Assembly (NCBI RefSeq): GCF_029893805.1
Contig: NZ_JARXYP010000001.1
Location: 992,001-1,056,000 of the forward strand
DNA from: Streptomyces sp. SAI-135
GTDB taxonomy: Bacteria > Actinomycetota > Actinomycetes > Streptomycetales > Streptomycetaceae
Direction of reading: 5' to 3'
Length of the DNA stretch: 64,000 bases
The notes under the pieces are model-generated. The model saw only the letters and a list, made by a program, of their open reading frames with translations. It did not search any database and had not been told where the DNA came from. Within the stretch, counting starts at the first letter, position 1. Each line of letters starts with the position of its first letter. This document shows positions 43,187 through 51,851 of this stretch, in pieces. The position numbers were made by a program, and so were the translations under genes.

Positions 43187-44314
43187 GAGGTCGTTTTCAT
43201 CTGCCTCGAACAGGTATGGGGCGATTCTCGGGGTGCGGGGTGGCGGTGCGGAAGGGGCTGTGGGTGTGGTCGGGTCCTGTGGGCCCTGCGGGGTGACGGG
43301 CGGGGCGGGATGCGACTCGTTCCTGTCTCATCCCAGGATGCCCCCGTCTTCGTGGCCGTGTGCTTCGGGCGCCGTTGCTTCGCGCCTGGCAACCCCCCGA
43401 TCCGCGGCGATACGCCGGAAGCATGCCGTCGCGACGTCCGTATCCGAGTGATCTGTCCGATGCCCGCTGGGAGTTGATCGAGCCGGTGCTCTCGGCCTGG
43501 CGCTTCGAGCGCCGCGGCCGGGCTCTGGACTTCGGCCGGCCACCCGAGCACGACCTGCGCGACATCATGGACGCGATCTTGTATGTGGACCGCACCGGGA
43601 TCCAGTGGCGCTATCTCCCGCACGACTTCCCGCACTGGAACACGGTCTATGGCTACTTCGCCAAGTGGCAGCAGGAAGGTGTGTTCGCCCATCTCAACGG
43701 CCTGCTCAGGCAACTGTTACGGGAGAAGGAAGGACGGAACAGCGAGCCGTCGGCCTGCGTGATCGACGCCCAGAGCGTCAAGACCTCCACCAGCGTTCAT
43801 GTCTCCAGCCAGGGCATCGACGCCGGGAAAAAGATCGTGGGCAGGAAGCGGAACATCGTCACCGACACCCTCGGTCTCCTGCTGGCCGTGCTGGTCACCG
43901 CGGCGAGCGTGCAGGACTCCGTCGCCGGGACCTGGCTCCTGGACCAGGTCGCCGCCGACCACCCTGGCATCCGCAAAGTGTGGGTGGACGGCGGCTACCG
44001 CCAGCACCTCGTGGAGCACGCCGCCGCCCTCGGCATCGACATGGAAATCACCGCGCGCGCACCTGGGACCAGGGGCTTCACCCCGATCCCGAAGCGCTGG
44101 AGCGTCGAGCGGACCTACGGCTGGCTCATGCTCCACCGCCGTCTCGCCCGCGACTACGAGACCCTGACCGTCCGTTCCGAAGCCATGATCCACCTCGCCA
44201 TGACCGATCTCATGGCCCGCCGCCTCACCAGCGAGAACACCATCTCCTGGCGCGATCCGACACGGCACACCAAACGGCAGATTCCGGGATGAAACAACGG
44301 GAGAAAACGACCTC
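43187..44314 (+). mobile_element. IS5-family element B, abutting element A
   Basis: The left end GAGGTCGTTTTC (43187) is inverted at the right end (AAAACGACCTC, to 44314). Flanking TAA lies at 43184-43186 and 44315-44317. The left TAA is the same copy that flanks element A, so B and A share one target repeat. Confidence 0.85.
43423..44292 (+). CDS. IS5-family transposase, element B
   Basis: A 289-residue transposase from the ATG at 43423 (MPSRRPYPSDLSDARWELIE). It has the same architecture as element A but is clearly diverged: GIQWRYLPHDFPHWNTVYGY, ACVIDAQSVKTSTSV, KVWVDGGYRQHLVE and KRWSVERTYGWLMLHRRLAR then DYE. The DDE triad is complete. The 236 bp between the left end and the ATG is unusually long for an IS5 element. 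Confidence 0.95.
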   Translation: MPSRRPYPSDLSDARWELIEPVLSAWRFERRGRALDFGRPPEHDLRDIMDAILYVDRTGIQWRYLPHDFPHWNTVYGYFAKWQQEGVFAHLNGLLRQLLREKEGRNSEPSACVIDAQSVKTSTSVHVSSQGIDAGKKIVGRKRNIVTDTLGLLLAVLVTAASVQDSVAGTWLLDQVAADHPGIRKVWVDGGYRQHLVEHAAALGIDMEITARAPGTRGFTPIPKRWSVERTYGWLMLHRRLARDYETLTVRSEAMIHLAMTDLMARRLTSENTISWRDPTRHTKRQIPG

Positions 44315-44656
44315 TAAGGCGAGGGAGACGGCTGTTCCAGGCGTCGCACGTCCGTTGTTACTGGCGTCGGCGCTTCAGGGTGATGGTGGTGGGAGGCCGA
44401 GGGAGAGGCTGGTTCCCGTGAGGAATCCGTTGAGGAGGTCGCGGCCCACGCGGGCTTGGTTTGGGCCGTTTCCCTGCACCAGCATCTCTTGGCGGCGATC
44501 GGCGCCTCCCCGACCGCCGACCGGTGGGCCTGACAAGCGCCATGCCGCTGGTCTGACGGCCGCGGGTCTCAGGCGTCGATGCGTACCCAGGTACGGCCGG
44601 CGCGGAGCCATAGGGTTCCGTTGCGGCCCTGGCCGCACTTCATGACCACCCGCCCG
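44315..44656. other. Short gap between IS elements
   Basis: No intact gene. On the minus strand a frame ending VVMKCGQGRNGTLWLRAGRT, then WVRIDA, just before 44572 looks like the C-terminus of a destroyed gene. Confidence 0.35.
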
Positions 44657-46023
44657 GGCACCTCAAACGAGTGGTGTAACTGGTGGTAGTTGGGGCTACT
44701 GGCGGACTGCTGAGAGGCGGCCGTCGAAGGTGATGTCGAAAGTCAGAGCGGTCTTCCAGCGCATGGTCCAGCGGGCCTGGCCTCGGCCGGTGGGATCGAG
44801 CGACATGATCGCCATGTAGACGCACTTCAACGCGGCCTGCTCGTTGGGGAAGTGTCCACGGGCCTTGACCGCTCGCCGGATCCGCGCATTGACCGACTCG
44901 ATCGCGTTGGTGGTGCAGACGATGCGCCGGATCTCGGTGTCGAACCGCAGGAACGGGGTGAACTCCTCCCAGGCGTTCTCCCACAGTTTCACGATCGCTG
45001 GATACTTCCTGCCCCATGCGTCGGCGAACTCAGCGAACCGGTCCAGGGCGGCTCCTTCGGTCGGCGCCGTGTAGACGGGCTTGAGCAGACGCGCGATCTT
45101 GTCCGAGTCCTGGCGGGCGGCATAGCGGAAGGAGTTCCGCAGCAGATGCACGACGCAGGTCTGCACAATCGTCCTGGACCAGACCGTCTCCACCGCTTCA
45201 GGCAGACCTTTCAGCCCGTCGCAGACCAGCATGAGCACGTCGCTGACGCCGCGGTTCTTGATCTCGGTGAGGATGTGCAGCCAGTGCTTGGCTCCCTCGC
45301 CGGCCCACAAGTCCAGGATCTCCCGCCGGCCTTCGGTGGTGACGGCCAGGGCCACGTAGATGGGCCGGTTGGCGACCGCGCCGTCGCGAATCTTCACGTG
45401 GATGGCGTCGATGAAGACCACCGGATAGACAGCGTCGAGGGGACGGCTCTGCCATTCGGCCATGCCCTCGAGGACGTGGTCGGTGATGGTCGAGATTGTC
45501 TGGCGGGAGACCTCGGCGCCATAGACCTCGGCCAGGTGGGCTTGCACCTCGCCGGTGGTCAGGCCCTTCGCGGCGAGGGAGATGACCATCTCGTCGACGC
45601 CGGTCAGGCGCTTCTGCCGCTTCTTGACGATCTTCGGCTCGAAGGCGCCTTCCCGGTCGCGCGGCACCGTTATCCTCACCGGGCCGACATCGGTCAGCAC
45701 GGTCTTGGAGCGTTTGCCGTTGCGGGAGTTGCCGCCGTTCTTGCCGGCCGGGTCGTGCTTGTCATAGCCGAGATGGTCCGTGATCTCGCCTTCCAGGGCA
45801 GACTCCAGCAACCGCTTGGTCAACTGCTGCAGCAGCCCGCCCTCGCCGGTCAGCTGCAGTCCCTCCGCCTGGGCCCGGTGCACCAGCTCGTCGATCAACT
45901 GGTCGTCAACGGCCTTCGCCGACACCGCGCTTGAGGACTCGACACCCTCGGATAGGGGCACGTTCTCACTGGTCATCGATGCATCTTCCATGATCGGGAG
46001 TTACACCGAACGTCTTACAGTCC
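44657..46023 (-). mobile_element. IS256-family element
   Basis: Imperfect terminal inverted repeats of about 26 bp sharing GGTGTAACT lie near 44673-44681 (left) and, reversed, near 45999-46008 (AGTTACACC). They flank one transposase gene. Exact ends and target duplication are not resolved by eye. Confidence 0.8.
44696..45991 (-). CDS. IS256-family transposase (Mutator type)
   Basis: A 431-residue transposase, full length for IS256. Key blocks: GGLLQQLTKRLLESALEGEI, then TDHLGYDKHD; VVFIDAIHVKIRDGAVANRP (first Asp); LMLVCDGLKGLPEAVE (second Asp); IVQTCVVHLLRNSFRYA; WENAWEEFTPFLRFDTEIRR (Glu); and IVCTTNAIESVNARIRRAVK. The frame is unbroken. A 134-bp piece of an IS256 copy with identical protein sequence lies at 61835-61968. 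Confidence 0.96.
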   Translation of the reverse strand: MEDASMTSENVPLSEGVESSSAVSAKAVDDQLIDELVHRAQAEGLQLTGEGGLLQQLTKRLLESALEGEITDHLGYDKHDPAGKNGGNSRNGKRSKTVLTDVGPVRITVPRDREGAFEPKIVKKRQKRLTGVDEMVISLAAKGLTTGEVQAHLAEVYGAEVSRQTISTITDHVLEGMAEWQSRPLDAVYPVVFIDAIHVKIRDGAVANRPIYVALAVTTEGRREILDLWAGEGAKHWLHILTEIKNRGVSDVLMLVCDGLKGLPEAVETVWSRTIVQTCVVHLLRNSFRYAARQDSDKIARLLKPVYTAPTEGAALDRFAEFADAWGRKYPAIVKLWENAWEEFTPFLRFDTEIRRIVCTTNAIESVNARIRRAVKARGHFPNEQAALKCVYMAIMSLDPTGRGQARWTMRWKTALTFDITFDGRLSAVRQ

Positions 46024-46091
46024 CGCGCCCCGTGGTGGTGGTCGCTTACATCGAGGTGTAGGCCGGCGGGGAAGCGCGGCTCCGGGGTGGA

Positions 46092-47498
46092 TCATCGGAG
46101 TTCGGTGATTGTGGTGAGGGGGCGGGGTCGTGGCCGGGTGGGGGTGCCGGCGGCCGTGGCGCGTTGGGTGGCGTGTTTGCGCAAGAGGCGGGCACGGCCG
46201 TCTTCGACGGTCTGGTCTTCGGTGAGGACCTTGCTGAAGGTCTTGATGACGGCGTCCGCGCCGACGGGGGCAGGATCTGGGGGTGTCAGTGCGCCGGGGA
46301 TGGTGAGGAGGAGGGGGGCGCTGTCGCCGGCTTCGTTGCGGGCGTCGTCCAGGAGTTGGGTGAAGTGGTCGGTGTCGCCGCCCAGGATCCGGACGAAGGT
46401 CTCGAGGACGTCGGGGTGGGGCAGGACGGTGGCCTCGAGGAGGGAGGCGACGGCGCTGGCGGGCAGGAGCCAGCGGCTGGCGACGGCGATGTCGGTGGGG
46501 GCGGGGCGTCCGGCGCGCAGGTGCAGGGTTTGGATGGCGCAGCGGAGCCGTTCGGCTGCCGGCGGGGGCTCTTCGTCGGGCTGGGGTTCGGGTTCGCGGT
46601 GTTTCTCGCTGAGTTTCTCGGATTCCCACACGGTGCGCAGGACCGCGGGGTCGGCGCCGCAGGCCTGGGCGAACTTGCGGGTGAGTGTCCAGGTGGGGAC
46701 GCGTTCGCCGGACAGGATCCGGGACATGAAGGAGGGGGAGCAGCCGATGCGGGCGGCGACGTCCTTGTTGGTGAGCTGGGCGGTGCGGATCAGCATGGAC
46801 AGGATGGGGGAGAGCCGGTTGTAGGCGGCGCCGGTGGACTCGACGGGTGCGGACTGCTGTTCGGGGCCATCACCGCGGTCGCCGCCCGCGTCACCGGCCT
46901 CTGCCGCGTTCTCGTTCTCGCCCGGGGTGTCGGGGGAGTCGGTGCTGCGGTAGAGGCCGGCGAGGGTGGTGAGGGTGGTGTCGGAGCGGTTGAAGCGGGC
47001 GAGGCGGCGCAGGATGTAGCGCTCGGTGTAGCGGTGGCGCGCGGTGTCCTCGCTGATGCCCAGGATGGAGCTGACGGTGGCCCAGGTCACCCGCCGGTAT
47101 CGGGCGCGTCCCACGAGGGCCGCGGTCAAGCCGTTCAGTTGTTCCTGCAACTGGGCGATCCGCCGCAGGGGTTCCTCCCCGTCGAGCGACGGCAGCAGCC
47201 GGGCCAGGTCGCGGGCCCCGTCCTGGATGTCGCGGGCGATCTCGGTGCACAGGTCCTCGCCGGCCGACGGCCCGGGCGCGGGACGCGGGGCCGGATGGGT
47301 CCGCAGCGCCGGCCGGTCATCAACCGATGGCCCGGCGGGTGCGGGGGCCGGGCAGGCGGCCGCAGCCGGTGAGCTCCCCTCCTGCAGACGCCGCCGGTGA
47401 GCGGCCTGACGGCAGGCATCCCCGCAGTACTTCCGTGGCCGGCCCTTGCCCGGCCCGCCCGCGAGAGCGGAGCCGCAGTACTCGCATGTATCACGCAC
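46092..47498 (-). CDS. Zn-ribbon and helix-turn-helix DNA-binding protein
   Basis: About 468 residues from the GTG at 47498 (VRDTCEYCGSALAGGPGKGR, then PRKYCGDACRQAAHRRR). The N-terminal C-x-x-C...C-x-x-x-C is a zinc ribbon like those next to HTH domains. A helical region with an HTH-like RRVTWATVSSILGISEDTAR follows, then an acidic linker, an XRE HTH (LTNKDVAARIGCSPSFMSRI then LSGERVPTW) and a C-terminal helical part. It is probably a transcriptional regulator of an uncharacterised Streptomyces family. An upstream start at 47579 is possible. Confidence 0.7.
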   Translation of the reverse strand: MRDTCEYCGSALAGGPGKGRPRKYCGDACRQAAHRRRLQEGSSPAAAACPAPAPAGPSVDDRPALRTHPAPRPAPGPSAGEDLCTEIARDIQDGARDLARLLPSLDGEEPLRRIAQLQEQLNGLTAALVGRARYRRVTWATVSSILGISEDTARHRYTERYILRRLARFNRSDTTLTTLAGLYRSTDSPDTPGENENAAEAGDAGGDRGDGPEQQSAPVESTGAAYNRLSPILSMLIRTAQLTNKDVAARIGCSPSFMSRILSGERVPTWTLTRKFAQACGADPAVLRTVWESEKLSEKHREPEPQPDEEPPPAAERLRCAIQTLHLRAGRPAPTDIAVASRWLLPASAVASLLEATVLPHPDVLETFVRILGGDTDHFTQLLDDARNEAGDSAPLLLTIPGALTPPDPAPVGADAVIKTFSKVLTEDQTVEDGRARLLRKHATQRATAAGTPTRPRPRPLTTITELR

Positions 47499-47589
47499 GG
47501 TTCGTCCATCCCGTAACGAAAAGGGTTCAGAGCGGGAAGTGCGGCGTTGATACAGCCGAATTTCCCCGGGTTTCGTCACACGTTGCCTA

Positions 47590-47630
47590 CCGGCGGCCCG
47601 GTCCTGGTGGCGTCAGGACCGGACCGCCGG
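47590..47630 (-). terminator. Hairpin after the 91-aa membrane protein gene
   Basis: 17-bp arms with one mismatch (CCGGCGGCCCGGTCCTG against CAGGACCGGACCGCCGG) and a 7-base loop. It lies 3' of the minus-strand gene ending at 47685. Confidence 0.75.
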
Positions 47631-47684
47631 ATGCGGGTGGCGAGAGGTGGATATATGCAGCCTCCGGCCGCCCGGCGGTATCCG

Positions 47685-47960
47685 TCAGCGCCGGTCGCGG
47701 CGGCTGCGGAAGGTCCTGAAGGCCGCGCCGGACAGCACCGCGCCGAAGGCATAGACAGCCTCGTGCGAGACCGTCACCTCGATGGGCGGCTGGAAAATCA
47801 GCAGATAGCCGGTGAACAGCAACGCGATGAACGCGACTGCCGCGCGCTTGCCAAACCGGTTCACGTAACGGAACTTTTCGTTACGCCCATTACGTTTGTC
47901 ATGCGCGAACCGGCCGGACGGCTGTTTAGCCCGGCGGCGCCGAGGGGTAGATCGCCCCAT
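47685..47960 (-). CDS. Small basic membrane protein, 91 aa
   Basis: MGRSTPRRRRAKQPSGRFAH begins a very basic N-terminus (about 35 residues). Helix one is RAAVAFIALLFTGYLLIF, a short outer loop follows (QPPIEVTVSHEAVYA), then a second weak helix AFGAVLSGAAF and a basic tail. The ATG at 47960 has GGAG six bases upstream. No function known. A good terminator follows. Confidence 0.65.
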   Translation of the reverse strand: MGRSTPRRRRAKQPSGRFAHDKRNGRNEKFRYVNRFGKRAAVAFIALLFTGYLLIFQPPIEVTVSHEAVYAFGAVLSGAAFRTFRSRRDRR

Positions 47961-48752
47961 AGGGCACTCCTTCGTGTGTGTCGCAAGCGTGCGGGACTTC
48001 GGACAATGTTTGGACGCGGCGTACGAAGCCCCGCACGCACCTGAGGGTGAAGCTAGCGACACACAGTGCGATAAGCGAATCGCCCCATAAGCCACGCGCA
48101 CGGCTATATCGTCGGTCGCCCCAGGATGAACGACTTTCGTTTCGGTCAATTCAGAAATCTGCCCAGCTTCCGTAGCGCCGCGTGTCAGACACGGCTGATT
48201 TCCATCGCAGAGACTTTCCTGTCACATTCGATCGCCAAACGATAGGAATCGATCGTGAAAATTGTTCCCGTGTGAGCCGTACGCAACGATGCGGTCGTGA
48301 ACGGGGTCGATCTGATCAGCATGCCGGGGTAACACACCCCGGAACATGCAATTGCGAGATCACGTGAAATTGCACGCCGACCGCGTGCAGGTGCCCCGCG
48401 AAGCCCCCGTCCACCGCGGGCAACGAGCACTCGGGCACTGCGGACTGCCCGCCCGTCTCCCGGTCAGGTAGACGTCCTGATCGGCACGGGCCCGCAGTCA
48501 CGGAGGCGATCCACACGACGCGCGTCGGTTCGACAGGCTGCACGGCGCCAGCTCGCTGGAGGGCGACGGAGCCCGGCTCTGCGGGCACGCACTTGCTGCG
48601 GCGGATGGAACGAAGCACGGCAAGCGAGGCCGGGCAACCGAGCGATATCGAGGCGCCAGGAGCGTAGGAGTAGACGAAAGCGCTCTTGTGCGCCGTGCTC
48701 CGTACGGAGGGACGGTCCCGCGTGCCACGGGAGGGGACGCGGAGCGGTGGTC
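47961..48752. other. Intergenic region upstream of an unknown operon
   Basis: About 0.8 kb without a supported gene, and distinctly lower in GC around 48190-48370. It should hold promoters for the divergent small membrane gene and for the operon starting at 48753, but no boxes can be assigned with confidence. Confidence 0.45.
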
Positions 48753-49082
48753 ATGCTGCTGATGCCCCGATTTCTCTGGCGAAGGAGGCGGCTCATCGTG
48801 GCCGACCACGCACCAGCCGCAGCGGCAGCGGCGCCCGTTCGCACTGCCATCTACATCAACCGGCGATCTGTCCTGCGCATCGAGATCCCCATGGCGTACA
48901 CCATGGCGGCGCACAACGACGGCTGGAAGATCACTTTCGACGCGCCGGGCAAGATTCGGCTCCTCATGAACGAGGGACACAACGACCAGATCGACGTCAA
49001 AGTCGGCGACTACATGCTGTCCAGCGGGGAAGACATGCTTCTCTCGCTGCAGCAGGCTGCTGTCGCAGGTGGGGTGGGCTGA
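48753..49082 (+). CDS. Unknown-function operon, gene 1 (109 aa)
   Basis: The ATG at 48753 (GGAG eight bases upstream) gives MLLMPRFLWRRRRLIVADHA, an Ala-rich stretch, then IYINRRSVLRIEIPMAYTMA, HNDGWKITFDAPGKIRLLMN, and GDYMLSSGEDMLLSLQQ. The second half looks beta-rich and reads like a small domain. There is no signal peptide. The stop overlaps the next start (TGATG), so translation is coupled. I do not recognise a family. Confidence 0.65.
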   Translation: MLLMPRFLWRRRRLIVADHAPAAAAAAPVRTAIYINRRSVLRIEIPMAYTMAAHNDGWKITFDAPGKIRLLMNEGHNDQIDVKVGDYMLSSGEDMLLSLQQAAVAGGVG

Positions 49083-50284
49083 TGCCCGAACCTCAACAGC
49101 TTCTCGAATCCCTCGCGAAGACGCTGCAGGCGGTGGTCAAACCGCACCCGGGGGGCGCCCTTGTCGAAGCGACGATCGAACCTCTCCCCGGCCCGATCGA
49201 CGTCACGGAGATCCTGCACGGGGCCCTCGACGCGACCTTCATCACGAAGGACGTCAGGTTCGCGGACTTCAAGCCCGAGAGCCAGCTGACCCCGGCCGGG
49301 CTGGGCACCTCGATCATTGGCGGACAGCCGCTGGCCGGCACGCCCACAGCCACCGGGGTCAACGGCCTGCTCGGTCAGCTGACCGGCTCGATCCCGATGC
49401 TCAGCCAGACCAAGGTGCCGGTCCAGCTGGAGGTGGTGTGGGTTGTCCAGGACCAGAACGGCCAGCCGCTCGCCCAAGAAAAGTGGAACGTCAGCAAAGG
49501 CGTTCCATTCACCGAAGGCGGTGTACCCAAGGTCAAGGGGACCGAGATCGCCATCGCCTTCCAGCCCGCCGTGGACGAACTCACCACGACCAATCCGGTA
49601 CCTGCCCCGCTCCACTACCAGCTCGTCGCCACCGTCACGCTCAAGGCCCTCGACCTCACACATTCACTTCCGCTGCCGGCCGTCCCCGTGCTGATCCCCG
49701 CACTCCTGATCCCGAAGCTGCTCGCGGCCTTCAGGCACGCGGACTTCCAGCCCAAGGCCGGGGACGACGACGGATTCGTTTTCCTCATGGTCCCCGGGAA
49801 CTCGCCGCTGCGAAGCCTCGAGCAGCTCAAGTCGACGCTGGCGACCCTCCAGGAGACGGTGACCACGCTGAAGGCGTTCGCCGACTTCGCAGCGTTCCTG
49901 CTGAACCTCGACAGCCTGATCAGCGGGGTCACCGCGAGCCCGTACTTCGCGTTCGCGGCAGCGGACGGGGTGCCGGTCCTCAACGACACGACGGTCATCC
50001 AGAACAACATCTTCACCAACGACATCGAGCTGGAGGACGAGATCAGCTCGATGATCCTCATCGGGCCGCCGAACAAGGTTGTCCACTGGTTCTGCGAGGA
50101 CGACTACGACACTGAGGACGGCGACCTCACGGTGAAAATCGGACCGCAGTCCTACACCCTCATCCGAAACTTCGCAGGTGACAACCCCGCCTCCGACCCT
50201 ACGGGTATGGTCCAGGTCCTCCACCAGCCGGACAACGGTGACGACACCTTCAACGACTTCATGTCGTCCGTGAGGTTCGAGTGA
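49082..50284 (+). CDS. Unknown-function operon, gene 2 (400 aa)
   Basis: Starts MPEPQQLLESLAKTLQAVVK. Residues 20-200 are beta-rich (TFITKDVRFADFKPESQLTP, VPVQLEVVWVVQDQNGQPLA), followed by a hydrophobic patch LPAVPVLIPALLIPKLLAAF (about 205-224), a helical stretch SLEQLKSTLATLQETVTTLK and a C-terminal acidic beta domain (NDIELEDEISSMILIGPPNK, VVHWFCEDDYDTEDGDLTVK). No signal peptide or catalytic motif is evident. The size and acidic beta C-terminus recall secreted or particle-associated structural proteins, but this is speculation. It is coupled on both sides to neighbouring genes. Confidence 0.7.
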   Translation: MPEPQQLLESLAKTLQAVVKPHPGGALVEATIEPLPGPIDVTEILHGALDATFITKDVRFADFKPESQLTPAGLGTSIIGGQPLAGTPTATGVNGLLGQLTGSIPMLSQTKVPVQLEVVWVVQDQNGQPLAQEKWNVSKGVPFTEGGVPKVKGTEIAIAFQPAVDELTTTNPVPAPLHYQLVATVTLKALDLTHSLPLPAVPVLIPALLIPKLLAAFRHADFQPKAGDDDGFVFLMVPGNSPLRSLEQLKSTLATLQETVTTLKAFADFAAFLLNLDSLISGVTASPYFAFAAADGVPVLNDTTVIQNNIFTNDIELEDEISSMILIGPPNKVVHWFCEDDYDTEDGDLTVKIGPQSYTLIRNFAGDNPASDPTGMVQVLHQPDNGDDTFNDFMSSVRFE

Positions 50285-50523
50285 CACCGACGCTACGCGT
50301 CGAAGTCCCCGGCCCGGCATCCTGCTGGACGCTCACCGTTGACGGGATCGTCCACCCCGTCAACGAGAGCGTGCCGGTAGTGCCGGGCCGGCGGCACGTC
50401 GACCTCCGCTGCGACCTGCTCTGGCCCACAGGGCAGGCACAAGGACACCTCGCCTGCACCGTCCATGTGCCGGCCGGAGCGAGGGTACGCCTCGCGGCCC
50501 CCGGTGCAGCCACCCGACCCTGA
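50281..50523 (+). CDS. Unknown-function operon, gene 3 (80 aa)
   Basis: A GTG at 50281 overlaps the previous stop (GTGA). The protein is VTPTLRVEVPGPASCWTLTV, then DGIVHPVNESVPVVPGRRHV and DLRCDLLWPTGQAQGHLACT: a small all-beta domain with three cysteines. No family known to me. Its coupling indicates that it works with the 400-residue protein. Confidence 0.6.
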   Translation: MTPTLRVEVPGPASCWTLTVDGIVHPVNESVPVVPGRRHVDLRCDLLWPTGQAQGHLACTVHVPAGARVRLAAPGAATRP

Positions 50524-50809
50524 CACCAGCATCCGGCACGGCCAGGAGCCGACACGCGAGCCAGGAGCAGGGCCTGGCCCACGGAAGGGGCAAGTCCACG
50601 CGACGAGCAAGGGCATTGGTGCTCCATGCATGACGGCGAAGCCTGCGAGCGGCCTGCCGGCAAGCACGTGTGCGCCGCGGACCAACCGCTCGGTCTCGAA
50701 CCTCCCACGTTCGCGCCGGTCTGCCTGGCGCGGGGGTGTCACAGGGGCGATCCAGGCGGCGGATCACTACTCGCCAGACCAGGCAGAGCCGACTTGACGT
50801 CGGCCGCCA

Positions 50810-51273
50810 CGGGCAGTCTCTGCTGTGGGCACGAGGTCAGCCGCCGCGATGGAGTTGCAACCACCCGGCGAGCGTCCCGGACCGCGACGGTGCCAGGCAC
50901 CCGCTGTTGTGGACTCGCCTCGACCACCCCGGCGTGCGGAAGATTGGGCTGACCAGGGCTTTGTCGGCCGCCTGGTTGACTGGACCGCTCACACTCTCGG
51001 CCGCGAGTTGGAGATCGTCCGGAAGTACCCCGATCAGCGCGGTTTCCAAGCTCAGTCGAAGCGGTGGGCGGTGGAACGCACCTTCTCATGGCTCACCGCC
51101 CACCGAGCCTGGCCCGGGATTACGAGGCCAGGCCGGCCCGATCGGAGACCATGATCCGATGGGCAATGATTGGCGTCATGGTCCGCCGACTCACCCGCGG
51201 CCGTTCCGCCACGCGGCCGGGTCCCAAGCCATTGGTCCGGGTGTGGCCGGGCGAGGGTACGGTTCTGGCGTGA
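50810..51273 (+). pseudogene. IS5-family transposase remnant
   Basis: Pieces of one transposase in changing frames: HPLLWTRLDHPGVRKI, then WADQGFVGRLVDWTAHTLGR, ELEIVRKYPDQRGFQAQSKR, WAVERTFSWLTAHR, and after a shift LARDYEARPARSETMIRWAM then IGVMVRRLTRGR. The second Asp and the Glu of the DDE triad are present but the N-terminal half is lost. Its last codons overlap the start of the next gene. Confidence 0.75.
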
Positions 51274-51836
51274 CCAGTGACGCTGCTACCCCGAGGGGGA
51301 CTTGGAACGGCGCCTCGGTGCGCTCGCGTGTTGCCGTGATGGCTCGGGAAGACCCCGAGCATCGCCGCTTCGGCGCCTCTCACCACCGGTACCGGCTTCA
51401 CCCGCCTCTGGCGGAGGAGACGATCCGCTCATTCGAGCAGCTGCACCGCGTCACACTTCCCGCCTCCTACCGAAGTTTCCTGAGTTCGGTCGCTGGCGGC
51501 GGAGCGGGACCGGACTACGGACTCCTTCGCCTGGCAGAGGAAGTAGACGACGAAGAGGTCCTGCACGACCTTCGAGCCGAGTGTCTGCACGTGGGCTTCC
51601 TGGCGACCCCGTTCCCGCACTTCATGGACTGGCCGGGGCCGGGCAGGGGAGGCGACGCCGACTACTCGGTTACGGGGACCTTGGTCCTCGGCGAGATGGG
51701 CTGCGGTACCTTCTCCCGCTTGGTGATCACAGGAAGCAATGCCGGACAAGTGTGGCTCGACGACCGCTCCTGGGGTGGTCTGACCCCAGGACCAGACTTC
51801 GGCACTTGGTGCACCACATGGCTGGCATCCCGGTAG
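51270..51836 (+). CDS. SMI1/KNR4-family protein
   Basis: 188 residues from the GTG at 51270. After WNGASVRSRVAVMAREDPEH comes the SUKH core: YRLHPPLAEETIRSFEQLHR, then VTLPASYRSFLSSVAGGGAG, PDYGLLRLAEE, and GTLVLGEMGCGTFSRLVITG, then VWLDDRSWGGLTP. This is the third SUKH gene in the window. It may be a stray immunity protein. The gene could have gained its present 5' context from the IS remnant it overlaps. Confidence 0.87.
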   Translation: MTSDAATPRGTWNGASVRSRVAVMAREDPEHRRFGASHHRYRLHPPLAEETIRSFEQLHRVTLPASYRSFLSSVAGGGAGPDYGLLRLAEEVDDEEVLHDLRAECLHVGFLATPFPHFMDWPGPGRGGDADYSVTGTLVLGEMGCGTFSRLVITGSNAGQVWLDDRSWGGLTPGPDFGTWCTTWLASR

Positions 51837-51851
51837 ATCACGAACACGGTC

